Below are positions 25,111 through 33,198 of a DNA stretch of 64,000 nt, piece by piece (the first letter of the stretch is position 1; every line of letters begins with the position of its first letter). The DNA is taken from assembly GCA_017994935.1 (NCBI GenBank), contig JAGOJU010000011.1:1-64000 (forward strand). Reading direction: 5' to 3'. The notes under the pieces were generated by a model, which had not been told where the DNA came from, did no database searches, and was given only the letters and a program-made list of their open reading frames with translations. This stretch comes from Opitutaceae bacterium (GTDB taxonomy: Bacteria; Verrucomicrobiota; Verrucomicrobiia; Opitutales; Opitutaceae). The position numbers were made by a program, and so were the translations under genes.

Positions 25111-27381
25111 CTAAAGCTGCGTCACTGCGCGACCCTTCACGGACCCCGCCGCATCGGCGCGCGAAGAAATTTCCGCAAGCGCATCCAGCACTTTCCCTCC
25201 CGTGAGAAGTTCCGGCAATACGATGGGGTCCTTCAGCGCAGGCGCATAGATCAAATTGAAGGGCACTGCCGAGCGATTCCACTTCGCGAGTTCCTGGGTG
25301 ATCTTCGGATCCTTGTTGGTCCAGTCCGCCTTGAACAGGACCACCTTCTGCCTGCCGAATTCCGCAAGCACGTCCCTCGAATTGAACACCGTCGCCTTGT
25401 TCGTCTGACAGGTCGCGCACCAGCGCGCAGTGAAATCAACATAGGCATATTTGCCGGCCGACTGCGCCGCCGCGACCGCTTCCGGACTCCATTTCTCCCA
25501 GACCACCTGGTAACCGGCACTGGAGCCATCTGCCGCCACTGCATTTGCCGCGCGAGGCCAACCGAGCCAGATGCCACCGACCAAGAGGGCGGCAGCAGCC
25601 ACTCCGCCGACCACGCGACGAGCCGCCTTGCCATGCGGCTGTGCAAAGCGTCCATAGGCCCAGCCAGCCATCGCAATCAGCACGAAGGCGAACACGATCA
25701 TCAGCAGGGCATTCTCATCCGCGGCTGTCTGCGCAGCGAGCACCCAAAGCAGCCAGGCCACGGTCGCATAGAGCGGAAAGGCCATGAGCTGCTTGAAAGT
25801 CTCCATCCACGCGCCCGGACGCGGAAGGATCCGTGTCGCCTGCGGGAAAGTCGACAGGAGCAGGTAGGGCAACGCGAGACCGAGCGCGATTGCCGTGAAA
25901 ACGAGCAGCGATTCAAAGGGCGCCAATGCCAGGGCGACACCCAGCGCCGGTGCGAGAAAAGGCGCGCTGCACGGCGTGGCCACGAGCGTGGCCAGCATGC
26001 CGGTGAAGAAAGAGCCGCTGAGTCCCTCCTTGCCCTGCAGGCTCGCGCCTGCACCCGTGGCGGAGAGTCCCACTTCAAACAGCCCGCTGAGATTGAGCGC
26101 AAAAATCAGAAGGAACACGGCCATTCCGAAAACGAACGCGGGGGATTGCAGCTGAAAGCCCCAGCCGAGTTGCTCTCCGCCCGCACGCAGGGCCAGCAGA
26201 AGTCCGGCCAGCGCCCAGAACGAAACAAGCACGCCGGCTGAAAAGACGAGTCCATGCTGGACCACCTTGGACTTGTTGCTTCCGGACTGGTTCACAAAGC
26301 CGAGCACCTTGATGCCAAGGACGGGGAAGACACAGGGCATGAGGTTCAGCACAAGGCCTCCCATGAAGGCGAGGAACAGCGTGCCCATCAGGCCCGCGCC
26401 GCCAGCCGACGCGGCACCCGCTCCCGATGCGCCAATGCCGGAGGAACTCCCGCCCGACGGAGGGGCTGCTGAACCCGCCGAAGCCATCGCATTCGCTGTC
26501 TTGGCAGAGGCAGCCTTGGCCGATGAAAACGGCACGTTCACAAGAATCCCACCGGGGCCTCCCGGTGCAGCCTGCCAACCGTTCATGGCGGTCAAAATGC
26601 CCGTAAGCACCTTGGCATCCGCAGGAGAATCCGCACCGGTCGACATCTCCATCACGTAACTTCCATTCTCAGTCCTCACCGCCTGGGGGGCGGCATAGTC
26701 GACGACACCCACATCATCGAAGAAGTGCAATCCCTCCGGCACATGCGTCGCGCCCGCCGGCGGTGTCACCGTAAGCGCCACTTTCGCTCCGTCCTTCGTT
26801 GCATGAAAAGTCCATCCGTCGAGCGCACGCGGCAGAGCGCGAAATGCAGCGTCGAATTCGGAGGCGATCGCTGACCTTTCAGGGGACTTCTCGGCGGTGA
26901 CCGGAAGTCGAAGCTTCACGGCGCCATCACCCGGCATGCAGGACGCCTCACACATGAGCCACTCCACCGTCGCGGAAAGCGCGGCAGTCGAACCCGGCCT
27001 GGCGTCGGCGGGCACCGAAATCTGCGTGAAGAGATAGACGCGGCCCTCGTATCCATTTCCAGTGACGGCCCCGTGGGCATCCTTCACCGTGTGCGGCGCG
27101 GGCCATACGATTTCCCCCGCCTTGTACCCTTCCGGCAGTGTCCAGGTCACGGAGGTGGGATACCCCGTGCCCGCGACCTTCCAGTAGGAATGCCAGTGAG
27201 GATCATGGTCCATCTTCAGCGCAACCCAGACGGACTTGCCGGGCTGTACGGACGTTTCAGCTGAAACCAGCTCAACCTGAACCGCACCATTGCGAACCGG
27301 CTGACCGACAAGCAGGGGTGATCCAAAAAGGAACGACAGGGCGAGAAGGAGGAAGCTCGCGTGGTTGGGTTTCGGATTCAT
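25111..27381 (-). CDS. DsbD-like thiol:disulfide interchange protein
   Basis: A 756-residue three-part transmembrane reductant conduit. Signal peptide about 1-26; periplasmic N-terminal alpha-like region (about 28-290) with the diagnostic WLMCEASCMPGD Cys pair; an eight-helix DsbD/CcdA membrane core (about 325-600) with the two redox cysteines in LMPCVFPVLG and ATPCSAPFLAP; C-terminal periplasmic thioredoxin domain (about 625-750) with the WCATC active site. It moves electrons from cytoplasmic thioredoxin to periplasmic acceptors. The gene upstream is a cysteine synthase (28-bp gap) and the divergent neighbour is a five-domain secreted thioredoxin-like protein, its obvious potential client. 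Confidence 0.92.
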   Translation of the reverse strand: MNPKPNHASFLLLALSFLFGSPLLVGQPVRNGAVQVELVSAETSVQPGKSVWVALKMDHDPHWHSYWKVAGTGYPTSVTWTLPEGYKAGEIVWPAPHTVKDAHGAVTGNGYEGRVYLFTQISVPADARPGSTAALSATVEWLMCEASCMPGDGAVKLRLPVTAEKSPERSAIASEFDAAFRALPRALDGWTFHATKDGAKVALTVTPPAGATHVPEGLHFFDDVGVVDYAAPQAVRTENGSYVMEMSTGADSPADAKVLTGILTAMNGWQAAPGGPGGILVNVPFSSAKAASAKTANAMASAGSAAPPSGGSSSGIGASGAGAASAGGAGLMGTLFLAFMGGLVLNLMPCVFPVLGIKVLGFVNQSGSNKSKVVQHGLVFSAGVLVSFWALAGLLLALRAGGEQLGWGFQLQSPAFVFGMAVFLLIFALNLSGLFEVGLSATGAGASLQGKEGLSGSFFTGMLATLVATPCSAPFLAPALGVALALAPFESLLVFTAIALGLALPYLLLSTFPQATRILPRPGAWMETFKQLMAFPLYATVAWLLWVLAAQTAADENALLMIVFAFVLIAMAGWAYGRFAQPHGKAARRVVGGVAAAALLVGGIWLGWPRAANAVAADGSSAGYQVVWEKWSPEAVAAAQSAGKYAYVDFTARWCATCQTNKATVFNSRDVLAEFGRQKVVLFKADWTNKDPKITQELAKWNRSAVPFNLIYAPALKDPIVLPELLTGGKVLDALAEISSRADAAGSVKGRAVTQL

Positions 27382-27409
27382 GACAATATTTCCAAGGTGC
27401 AAGGGGGCG

Positions 27410-28378
27410 TCAGCGCATGAGTTCTACGCTAGCCGGATTTGTTTCCGATACAAGAGGACCGACAAAAAGCCTTGTCGAATAATAGCGCTCCGCACGGTCG
27501 CACAGAATCGTAACAACCCGTGAACCTTCCGGCAGCTGCGCGGCCGTGCGCAATGCGGCGATGACGTTCGCCCCGGAAGAGGTCCCAACCAGGAGTCCGA
27601 ACTCCGAGGCGAGCCGACGCGTCATGGCGATCGCGTCGGCACTCGCCACCTTCTCCTTGGCGTCGAGCTCCAATCCCTTGATCAACGGGGGGATATACCC
27701 GCCCGCCACCCCCTCGATACTGTGACAGCAGGGCGATTCACCGGAAAGCATGGCCGCTTCCGCCGGTTCCATGGCGACAATTCTTACACGCGGATTGTGG
27801 GTCCGCAGCGCACGACTGACACCATTCAGCGTTCCGCCTGTCCCGTATCCGGAAACAAACGCGTCCACCTTCCCTTTCATCTGCGAAAGGATCTCACGGC
27901 CCGTATGCTCCAGGTGATCCAGCGCGTTCAGGGGATTCTCAAACTGACGGGGAAGAAAGTAACGGCTGTCCTGCTTCGCCATTTGTTCAGAGATCTCGAT
28001 TCCCGTCACATAACCTCGCGTCGCGGCAAATAGCTGCAGTTCCGCACCGAAATGTTTCATCAAATGCCGGCGCTCGATGCTCGCCGTATCCGACATGAGG
28101 ATCTTTACCCTGACACCAAAAAGTGCCCCGACCATGGCGAGTGCGATGCCGGTGTTTCCGCTCGTGCATTCCAGGATCGTGGTGTCGGGTCCCAGCAAGC
28201 CTCTTTCCCGCGCATCCGTAAGAATCGTCAGCGCAAGGCGATCCTTGATCGAACCACTGGGGTTCAGGTACTCGCATTTTGCATGCAATGTGATGCCTTC
28301 CGCACGGAAATGAAGCGGGATCAACGGTGTGTTGCCAATGAGCGACAGGACAGCGGGGCGCGCGTTGGTGGTTGTCAT
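27410..28378 (-). CDS. Cysteine synthase family protein (CysK/CysM)
   Basis: A 322-residue fold-type II PLP enzyme making cysteine from O-acetylserine (or a related activated serine) and sulfide. NPSGSIKDRLAL contains the Schiff-base Lys (about 43); TSGNTGIALA is the substrate loop (about 70); GYGTGGTLNGVSRAL is the PLP-phosphate Gly-rich loop (about 178). The C-terminal LVGTSSGANVIAAL is typical. ATG 28378 (MTTTNARP) matches the usual family start; a longer reading begins 27 codons upstream. Its coupling to dsbD and divergence from the multidomain thioredoxin gene form a sulfur/thiol locus. Confidence 0.92.
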   Translation of the reverse strand: MTTTNARPAVLSLIGNTPLIPLHFRAEGITLHAKCEYLNPSGSIKDRLALTILTDARERGLLGPDTTILECTSGNTGIALAMVGALFGVRVKILMSDTASIERRHLMKHFGAELQLFAATRGYVTGIEISEQMAKQDSRYFLPRQFENPLNALDHLEHTGREILSQMKGKVDAFVSGYGTGGTLNGVSRALRTHNPRVRIVAMEPAEAAMLSGESPCCHSIEGVAGGYIPPLIKGLELDAKEKVASADAIAMTRRLASEFGLLVGTSSGANVIAALRTAAQLPEGSRVVTILCDRAERYYSTRLFVGPLVSETNPASVELMR

Positions 28379-28549
28379 TGAGGCTCGCGCAGACGCCGCC
28401 GGCCGGCGTCGTGCCGTGCGGACTCCGGGGAAGCTGGAACGTGATGGGTTGCTCGCCATTGCTGTCTGTATATCATGTCACCCGTGCGGTTCCAATAGGT
28501 CAAAAGGGCGAAAAGACACGAATCCCGCGAGTTGTTACCGACGGCCTAT

Positions 28550-28577
28550 TCGACAGGGCGCTGCGGTGTGCTACCGT
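28550..28577 (+). promoter_or_regulatory. Putative promoter of the five-domain thioredoxin-like gene
   Basis: TCGACA (28550-28555), 16-bp spacer, TACCGT (28572-28577), 45 bp before the start codon, in the 243-bp divergent gap shared with cysteine synthase. Assigned by eye; a moderate match only. Confidence 0.35.
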
Positions 28578-28621
28578 GACACCTTGTTCATTTCGAACGC
28601 TCATCCCTGAATTACCAACCC

Positions 28622-31600
28622 ATGAAATCATCGCTCTTGCCGATCCTTATTTTCGCTGCGGCAGGCACGGCCGCCGCGGGATTTGCCCAGGCACCCGACA
28701 CCGTCGCACCATCCTCCGCACCGAGTTCGGCATTTCCCCGCCTGAAGGAAGGCGACCTTGCCCCTGACTTCGAGGTCGTGGGGTCCGATGGCAAGACGAT
28801 CAGGCTGTCCGATTTTCGCGGCAAGAAGGTGCTTGTCGACATCTGGGCAACGTGGTGCGGGCCCTGTGTGGCCTCCATGCCGCACAACAGCGAAATCGCG
28901 AAGAATTTCGCCAAGGATGACCTGGTCGTGCTCGCCGTGTGCGCCGACGACAGCCGCGCAAACTACGAAGGCTGGGTGAAACGGAATGCGTCCAAGTATG
29001 CATTCCTCACCGCGCACGACACTGCGGGCAAGGACAACTGGGACAATTCCGTATTCAACACGAAGTACCGTGTATCCGGTTTTCCCACACTTTTTCTCAT
29101 CGATCGCAATGGACGCATCGTTGGGCAGACCTCCGGCGGCGGCAACAACGAGAACCCCTATCTGATTCGTCTCCTCGCCAAGGGCGGCATTCCCGTCGAC
29201 ACCTCCCACCTGCCGCCCGAACCCACAGGAGGGCCGAAGTCCATTCCAGCCATGAAGAAGACGATGGCAATGGGCATGGGTGCACCCGCGCAGTCGGCAG
29301 CTGCAGTGAGTCCCACCGCACGATTCGCCTCGATGGCCGCCGGCACCACTGTTCCCGATTTCACCATGCTCGATGTCTCGGGCAAGGAAGTGAAATTGTC
29401 CTCGTTTCTCGGAAAACCGACTCTGATCGCCTTTTGGACGGGCCCTCGGGCGCCCGCGGATGACGTCGCCCAGATCCACTCCGCCTACAAGGACAAGGGT
29501 CTCCAGGTCATCGGAATCAATACCGCCACAGACAACGCGGAGTTCGCAAAATGGTATGCGTCGAATCCGGGCGCCATTCCCTTCCCCGTCTATTCCGATC
29601 CCGCAGGCAAGGCTCCCATGGAAAGCATTTCGTACATGACCTTTGGCGCAGGCATGTACCCCGCCTACGGCATGATCGACGCCAAAGGAAAACTCGTGGG
29701 TGGCATGATTGGCATGGGCCCCAAAGTGAGCGGGTGGCTTCGTGATCTCGTGAAAAATGCGGGCTTTGCCCTCACACCGGCGGACGAAAACATGCTCGCT
29801 GACACAATCAAGGCGCAGGCCAAGGCACACCCCGCAGGCACAGCCGTGAAGGCTACTGCGATCACGCCGCGCCCGGGCGGCGAGACGGCTCCCACACGCC
29901 CCGCAACGCTCGGAGCCGGCGCCATTGCTCCGGATTTCGTCATGCACACGGTCGACGGTCGCGAGGTTCGCCTTTCGGACTTCAAAGGCAGGATTGTGAT
30001 CCTGGACTTCTGGGCCACGTGGTGCGGTCCGTGCATTGCCTCCTTTCCGCATACACAAAAGGTGGCTGCGAAGTACAAGGACCAGGACGTTGTCGTCCTG
30101 GCCTCGGGCACGAGCGACAAGATCGACTCGTTCAAGAAATGGATCCCGAAGAACCAGCCGAAGTATCCCGATATTCAGTTCACCTTTGATCCCAACGAAC
30201 GCGGCTCAGCAACCGAGGGGGAACGCGCGTCGGCAAAACTCTATCACGTCGTAAGCATTCCCACCCAGTTCGTCATTGGACGCGATGGCAGGATTGCCGC
30301 CACCATCGTCGGCAACGGCGGGGAGAGTGACGCCCGTACAGAGACCGCCCTCGCCGGGCTGGGCGTCAAGGTGGACGCCAGCATTGTCGAGAAGGGCAAG
30401 GCACAACTTAAGGAGGCGGAAGAGCGCGAGGCCGCACAGCGCGAGGCCGCCAAGACTCCGCGGCCTCCGTTCATCGAAAACTACGGCAAGCTGAAGGCCG
30501 GGGAAGTCGCTCCTCCTGTCGACGTCATGACCGCCGATGGCCAGACAGAAAAGCTCTCCGACATCACTGCCGGAAAGGTGGCTGTCATCGGCATCTGGAA
30601 CGCCTCAATGGGCCCTCCTGCTCCCATGCTGCAGATGTGGGAGTCATGGAACAACAGCTACCGCGACGCAAACGTCACTTTCGTCGGTATCAGCGCATTC
30701 GGTTCGCGCGAAGACTTCAACGCCTGGGTCGCCAAGAACAAGGAATCCATCTCGTTCCCTGTCGTCCTCGATCCCGCGGGCAGTCCGCCACGGCCGGAGA
30801 AGGACTATGCCGATCTCACGGATGAGGAGAAAGGCGCATATGCCGCGAAGTCGCGTGAGCACATGAAGCATGTCATCCCCTTTCTGCTCGGCGGAGTCAT
30901 CACCCCGATCCCCTCAGGCATGGTGCTCGATGCCAAGGGAAGACTCGTAGGATGGTTCGCCGGTTACGGCGATCATGCGTCCGAGGCCGTGGCCAATCTG
31001 CTCCTGCGGGCAGGCGTCACGCTCAAGCCGGACCACAAGCCCTCGCGCGTTTGGACCGCCGAGGAAACCAAGCCTGCCCCTGCGGAGGCGCGCAAGAGCA
31101 CGATCGCCATCGGAAAGATGGCGCCTGACTTCGAAACCACCACACTCGACAAAAAGGCGATCCGGATTTCCGACTACAAGGGCAAGGTCGTGATTCTCGA
31201 TTTCTGGGCCACCTGGTGCGGACCGTGCATGAGCGCCATGCCGCACACCCAGGAGGTTGCTGCGAAGTACAAGGACCAGGGCGTCGTGGTTCTCGGGTCA
31301 TGCACGAGCGACGGCCGCGCCCAGTTTGAACGCTGGGTGAAGGCGAATCAGGAGAAGTACCCCGATATCGTCTGGACTCACGACAAGGAAGAGCGCGGCC
31401 CGAAACGCGCATCGTTCGACCTCTACGGTGTGGCCGGAATTCCCACCCAGTTCATCATCGACCGCGAGGGTCGCATCGTCGACATCGTGGTCGGATACAT
31501 GCAGGGTGAGGCCGTCCTCGACGCGGCCCTGGCCAAGGCAGGGATCAAGGTCGATCCCGCCCTCGTCGAGAAAGGCGCCGCCGATCTCAGGCGTCGCGCG

Positions 31601-31660
31601 GTGCTCGCAGGCGAGGCCCCTGCCCCAGCTCAGAAGCTCGTGCCTCCGCAAACCCGGTAG
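28622..31660 (+). CDS. Secreted protein with five tandem TlpA/AhpC-like thioredoxin domains
   Basis: A 1,012-residue exported protein (signal about 1-22). Five thioredoxin-fold repeats each open with a PDF/PPV strand and end with a cis-Pro loop and a G-I/V strand. Repeats 1, 3 and 5 (about 40-195, 425-590, 840-995) have intact WCGPC sites: Cys79/82, Cys468/471, Cys866/869. Repeats 2 (about 230-385) and 4 (about 620-820) have lost both cysteines: Thr273/Arg276 and Met663/Pro666 occupy the positions, while folds and cis-Pro (MYPAY, PIPSG) are kept. Repeats 3 and 5 are nearly identical over HTQ-VAAKYKDQ, with 21 identical bases at 30065-30085 and 31259-31279, showing recent internal duplication. 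It lies opposite a cysK-dsbD operon. Usual TlpA-like proteins have one domain of about 150-200 residues. Confidence 0.93.
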   Translation: MKSSLLPILIFAAAGTAAAGFAQAPDTVAPSSAPSSAFPRLKEGDLAPDFEVVGSDGKTIRLSDFRGKKVLVDIWATWCGPCVASMPHNSEIAKNFAKDDLVVLAVCADDSRANYEGWVKRNASKYAFLTAHDTAGKDNWDNSVFNTKYRVSGFPTLFLIDRNGRIVGQTSGGGNNENPYLIRLLAKGGIPVDTSHLPPEPTGGPKSIPAMKKTMAMGMGAPAQSAAAVSPTARFASMAAGTTVPDFTMLDVSGKEVKLSSFLGKPTLIAFWTGPRAPADDVAQIHSAYKDKGLQVIGINTATDNAEFAKWYASNPGAIPFPVYSDPAGKAPMESISYMTFGAGMYPAYGMIDAKGKLVGGMIGMGPKVSGWLRDLVKNAGFALTPADENMLADTIKAQAKAHPAGTAVKATAITPRPGGETAPTRPATLGAGAIAPDFVMHTVDGREVRLSDFKGRIVILDFWATWCGPCIASFPHTQKVAAKYKDQDVVVLASGTSDKIDSFKKWIPKNQPKYPDIQFTFDPNERGSATEGERASAKLYHVVSIPTQFVIGRDGRIAATIVGNGGESDARTETALAGLGVKVDASIVEKGKAQLKEAEEREAAQREAAKTPRPPFIENYGKLKAGEVAPPVDVMTADGQTEKLSDITAGKVAVIGIWNASMGPPAPMLQMWESWNNSYRDANVTFVGISAFGSREDFNAWVAKNKESISFPVVLDPAGSPPRPEKDYADLTDEEKGAYAAKSREHMKHVIPFLLGGVITPIPSGMVLDAKGRLVGWFAGYGDHASEAVANLLLRAGVTLKPDHKPSRVWTAEETKPAPAEARKSTIAIGKMAPDFETTTLDKKAIRISDYKGKVVILDFWATWCGPCMSAMPHTQEVAAKYKDQGVVVLGSCTSDGRAQFERWVKANQEKYPDIVWTHDKEERGPKRASFDLYGVAGIPTQFIIDREGRIVDIVVGYMQGEAVLDAALAKAGIKVDPALVEKGAADLRRRAVLAGEAPAPAQKLVPPQTR

Positions 31661-31687
31661 TTGAGTCCGCCGGCGATTTCCGTCAGG

Positions 31688-32902
31688 ATGCGTGCCGAGG
31701 TGAAAAGGAAAAGGACATCACCCGGCACGGCAGCTCCCATCGTTGAAGCGAGGGATCGCTCCCCCCATCTGGAGGATCCCGCGCTGCGGCGTCTGATCGT
31801 CGACATGCAGGTCGCCGCCAGCATTCCGGAGCTCTGGAAGGCGCTGCACCGGCTGCTCCAGCAGGCGATCCCCAATCATCATTCGACGACCCTTTTCCTC
31901 GATGCGATGGAGAAGAATCCCGGCGCGCTCACCCTGCATTCGCAGCCCTCGAGGAAGCCGCCGGACTGGTGGAAGGCAAGGGCCAGGCTTTCACCCACGC
32001 ATGCCTGGCTCGACGCGCATCCCGGCGTCAAGCTCTACAGCCTGGACGATGTTGTCCCCGACCGGGTCGCGCTGAAAAACAGCGATTTCTACCGCCATGT
32101 CCTCATTCCGGAGGGCTGGGACAAACTGCTGGGGCTGACCCTCTGGCAGCAGGGTGAGCGAAAGAGCATCCTCTGCCTGCGACGCGCAATGAACCAGCCT
32201 GCGTTCAATGATGGCGAGAAGGCGCTGATGCTGGAGATCCATCCGTTTCTCGACCGCAACCTGCGTCGCCTGGAAAAGCACGAGGAGGAAGTCGTTGCGC
32301 GCAACAGCCTGCAGCAATTCATCAACCTCCTTCCCCAGGGCATCCTCCTAGTGAATGCCCGCCACGAACTCGTCTTTGCGAATCACGAGGCCTTCGAAGC
32401 CTGCGCCGTCTGGAATCACGGCGCCGCCGCCGCGCGCCAGCTCAACGGGCGCGCCGTCTTCGCCGTACCTCCCGCCTTCATCGAGGTCTACCACGAGCTC
32501 ATGTCGCGACACTACGCGGCCGCCCTTGCGGATCCCGACGGGCACCATCCGCCGGAGAAGCGACGCCTGATCCATCCGAAACTGGAACACATGCAGGCTG
32601 ACCTGTCGCTCTTCTCCCTGGACGACCCGCTGCTCTCACGTCCCAACCTTTTTGCCCAGATCATCAACCGCCAGTCTCTGAATCCCTCGACACCCGCGAC
32701 GATGGACCGTCAGCTGACGGTGCTTGCGCGCCTCACCCAGCGCGAGAAGGAAGTCGCCCTCCTCGTGCGCGACGGACTCAGCAACGACGAGATCGCCCAA
32801 CGCCTTTCAAAGGGAGTGGGCACGGTCAAGAACCAGTTGCAGTCGATCTTTGGAAAACTCGAGATCGATTCGCGTGCCAAATTGATCTCGCTGCTGCGGT
32901 AG
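31688..32902 (+). CDS. LuxR-family transcriptional regulator with GAF/PAS-like sensor region
   Basis: A 404-residue protein. The C-terminal 65 residues form a LuxR-type helix-turn-helix (LTQREKEVALLVRDGLSNDE then AQRLSKGVGTVKNQLQSIF). The N-terminal part (about 30-200) looks like a GAF-type sensor, followed by a PAS-like segment near 210-290 (INLLPQGILLVNARHELVFAN). No receiver Asp pattern is seen, so it is probably a one-component sensor. ATG 31688 lies 28 bp after the stop of the five-thioredoxin gene; a TTG directly after that stop is also in frame. The two are likely cotranscribed, so it may regulate the thiol locus. Confidence 0.83.
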   Translation: MRAEVKRKRTSPGTAAPIVEARDRSPHLEDPALRRLIVDMQVAASIPELWKALHRLLQQAIPNHHSTTLFLDAMEKNPGALTLHSQPSRKPPDWWKARARLSPTHAWLDAHPGVKLYSLDDVVPDRVALKNSDFYRHVLIPEGWDKLLGLTLWQQGERKSILCLRRAMNQPAFNDGEKALMLEIHPFLDRNLRRLEKHEEEVVARNSLQQFINLLPQGILLVNARHELVFANHEAFEACAVWNHGAAAARQLNGRAVFAVPPAFIEVYHELMSRHYAAALADPDGHHPPEKRRLIHPKLEHMQADLSLFSLDDPLLSRPNLFAQIINRQSLNPSTPATMDRQLTVLARLTQREKEVALLVRDGLSNDEIAQRLSKGVGTVKNQLQSIFGKLEIDSRAKLISLLR

Positions 32903-33162
32903 TTCACCGCACGCCCTCCACCCCGGCGCATCGTTCCCAAATGGAGCAGGGTCACGCGTCGTCGTGACCGGTTCGAGATCATCCGGAAAATCATACGCCG
33001 GCGTCAGCCGCAGCCAGAATCTCGATCCAGGCAGAACGACAAGAGAACCGGCGATGTGACGCGGAAATCGGTCACAGGTCACGACGACGCATGCCCCTCC
33101 AGATTTCTTCCGGCGTCGTTTGTCACTCCATTCCAAGGAGGCCGATTTCTTGTCGCGCAAGG

Positions 33163-33189
33163 GCGTCCGCGGAGCATGCCCGCGGACGC
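33163..33189. terminator. GC-rich hairpin after the convergent TonB receptor/LuxR genes
   Basis: GCGTCCGCGG (33163-33172) and CCGCGGACGC (33180-33189) form a perfect 10-bp stem with a 7-nt loop, 9 bp beyond the receptor stop. There is no T-run on either strand, so Rho-independent termination is uncertain. The rest of the 296-bp gap 32903-33198 holds no convincing gene. Confidence 0.5.
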
Positions 33190-33198
33190 GCGATCAAA

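Noticed and set aside
24733..26241. 502-codon plus-strand frame
   Set aside because: Antisense to the SGNH hydrolase and DsbD genes, Arg/His/Gln-rich, no recognisable fold.
28628..30058. 476-codon minus-strand frame
   Set aside because: Antisense shadow of the five-thioredoxin gene; its Cys/Gly-rich text mirrors the repeats.
32807..33160. Possible 117-codon gene between LuxR and TonB genes
   Set aside because: It overlaps the LuxR HTH coding region antisense and has no recognisable motif; judged non-coding.
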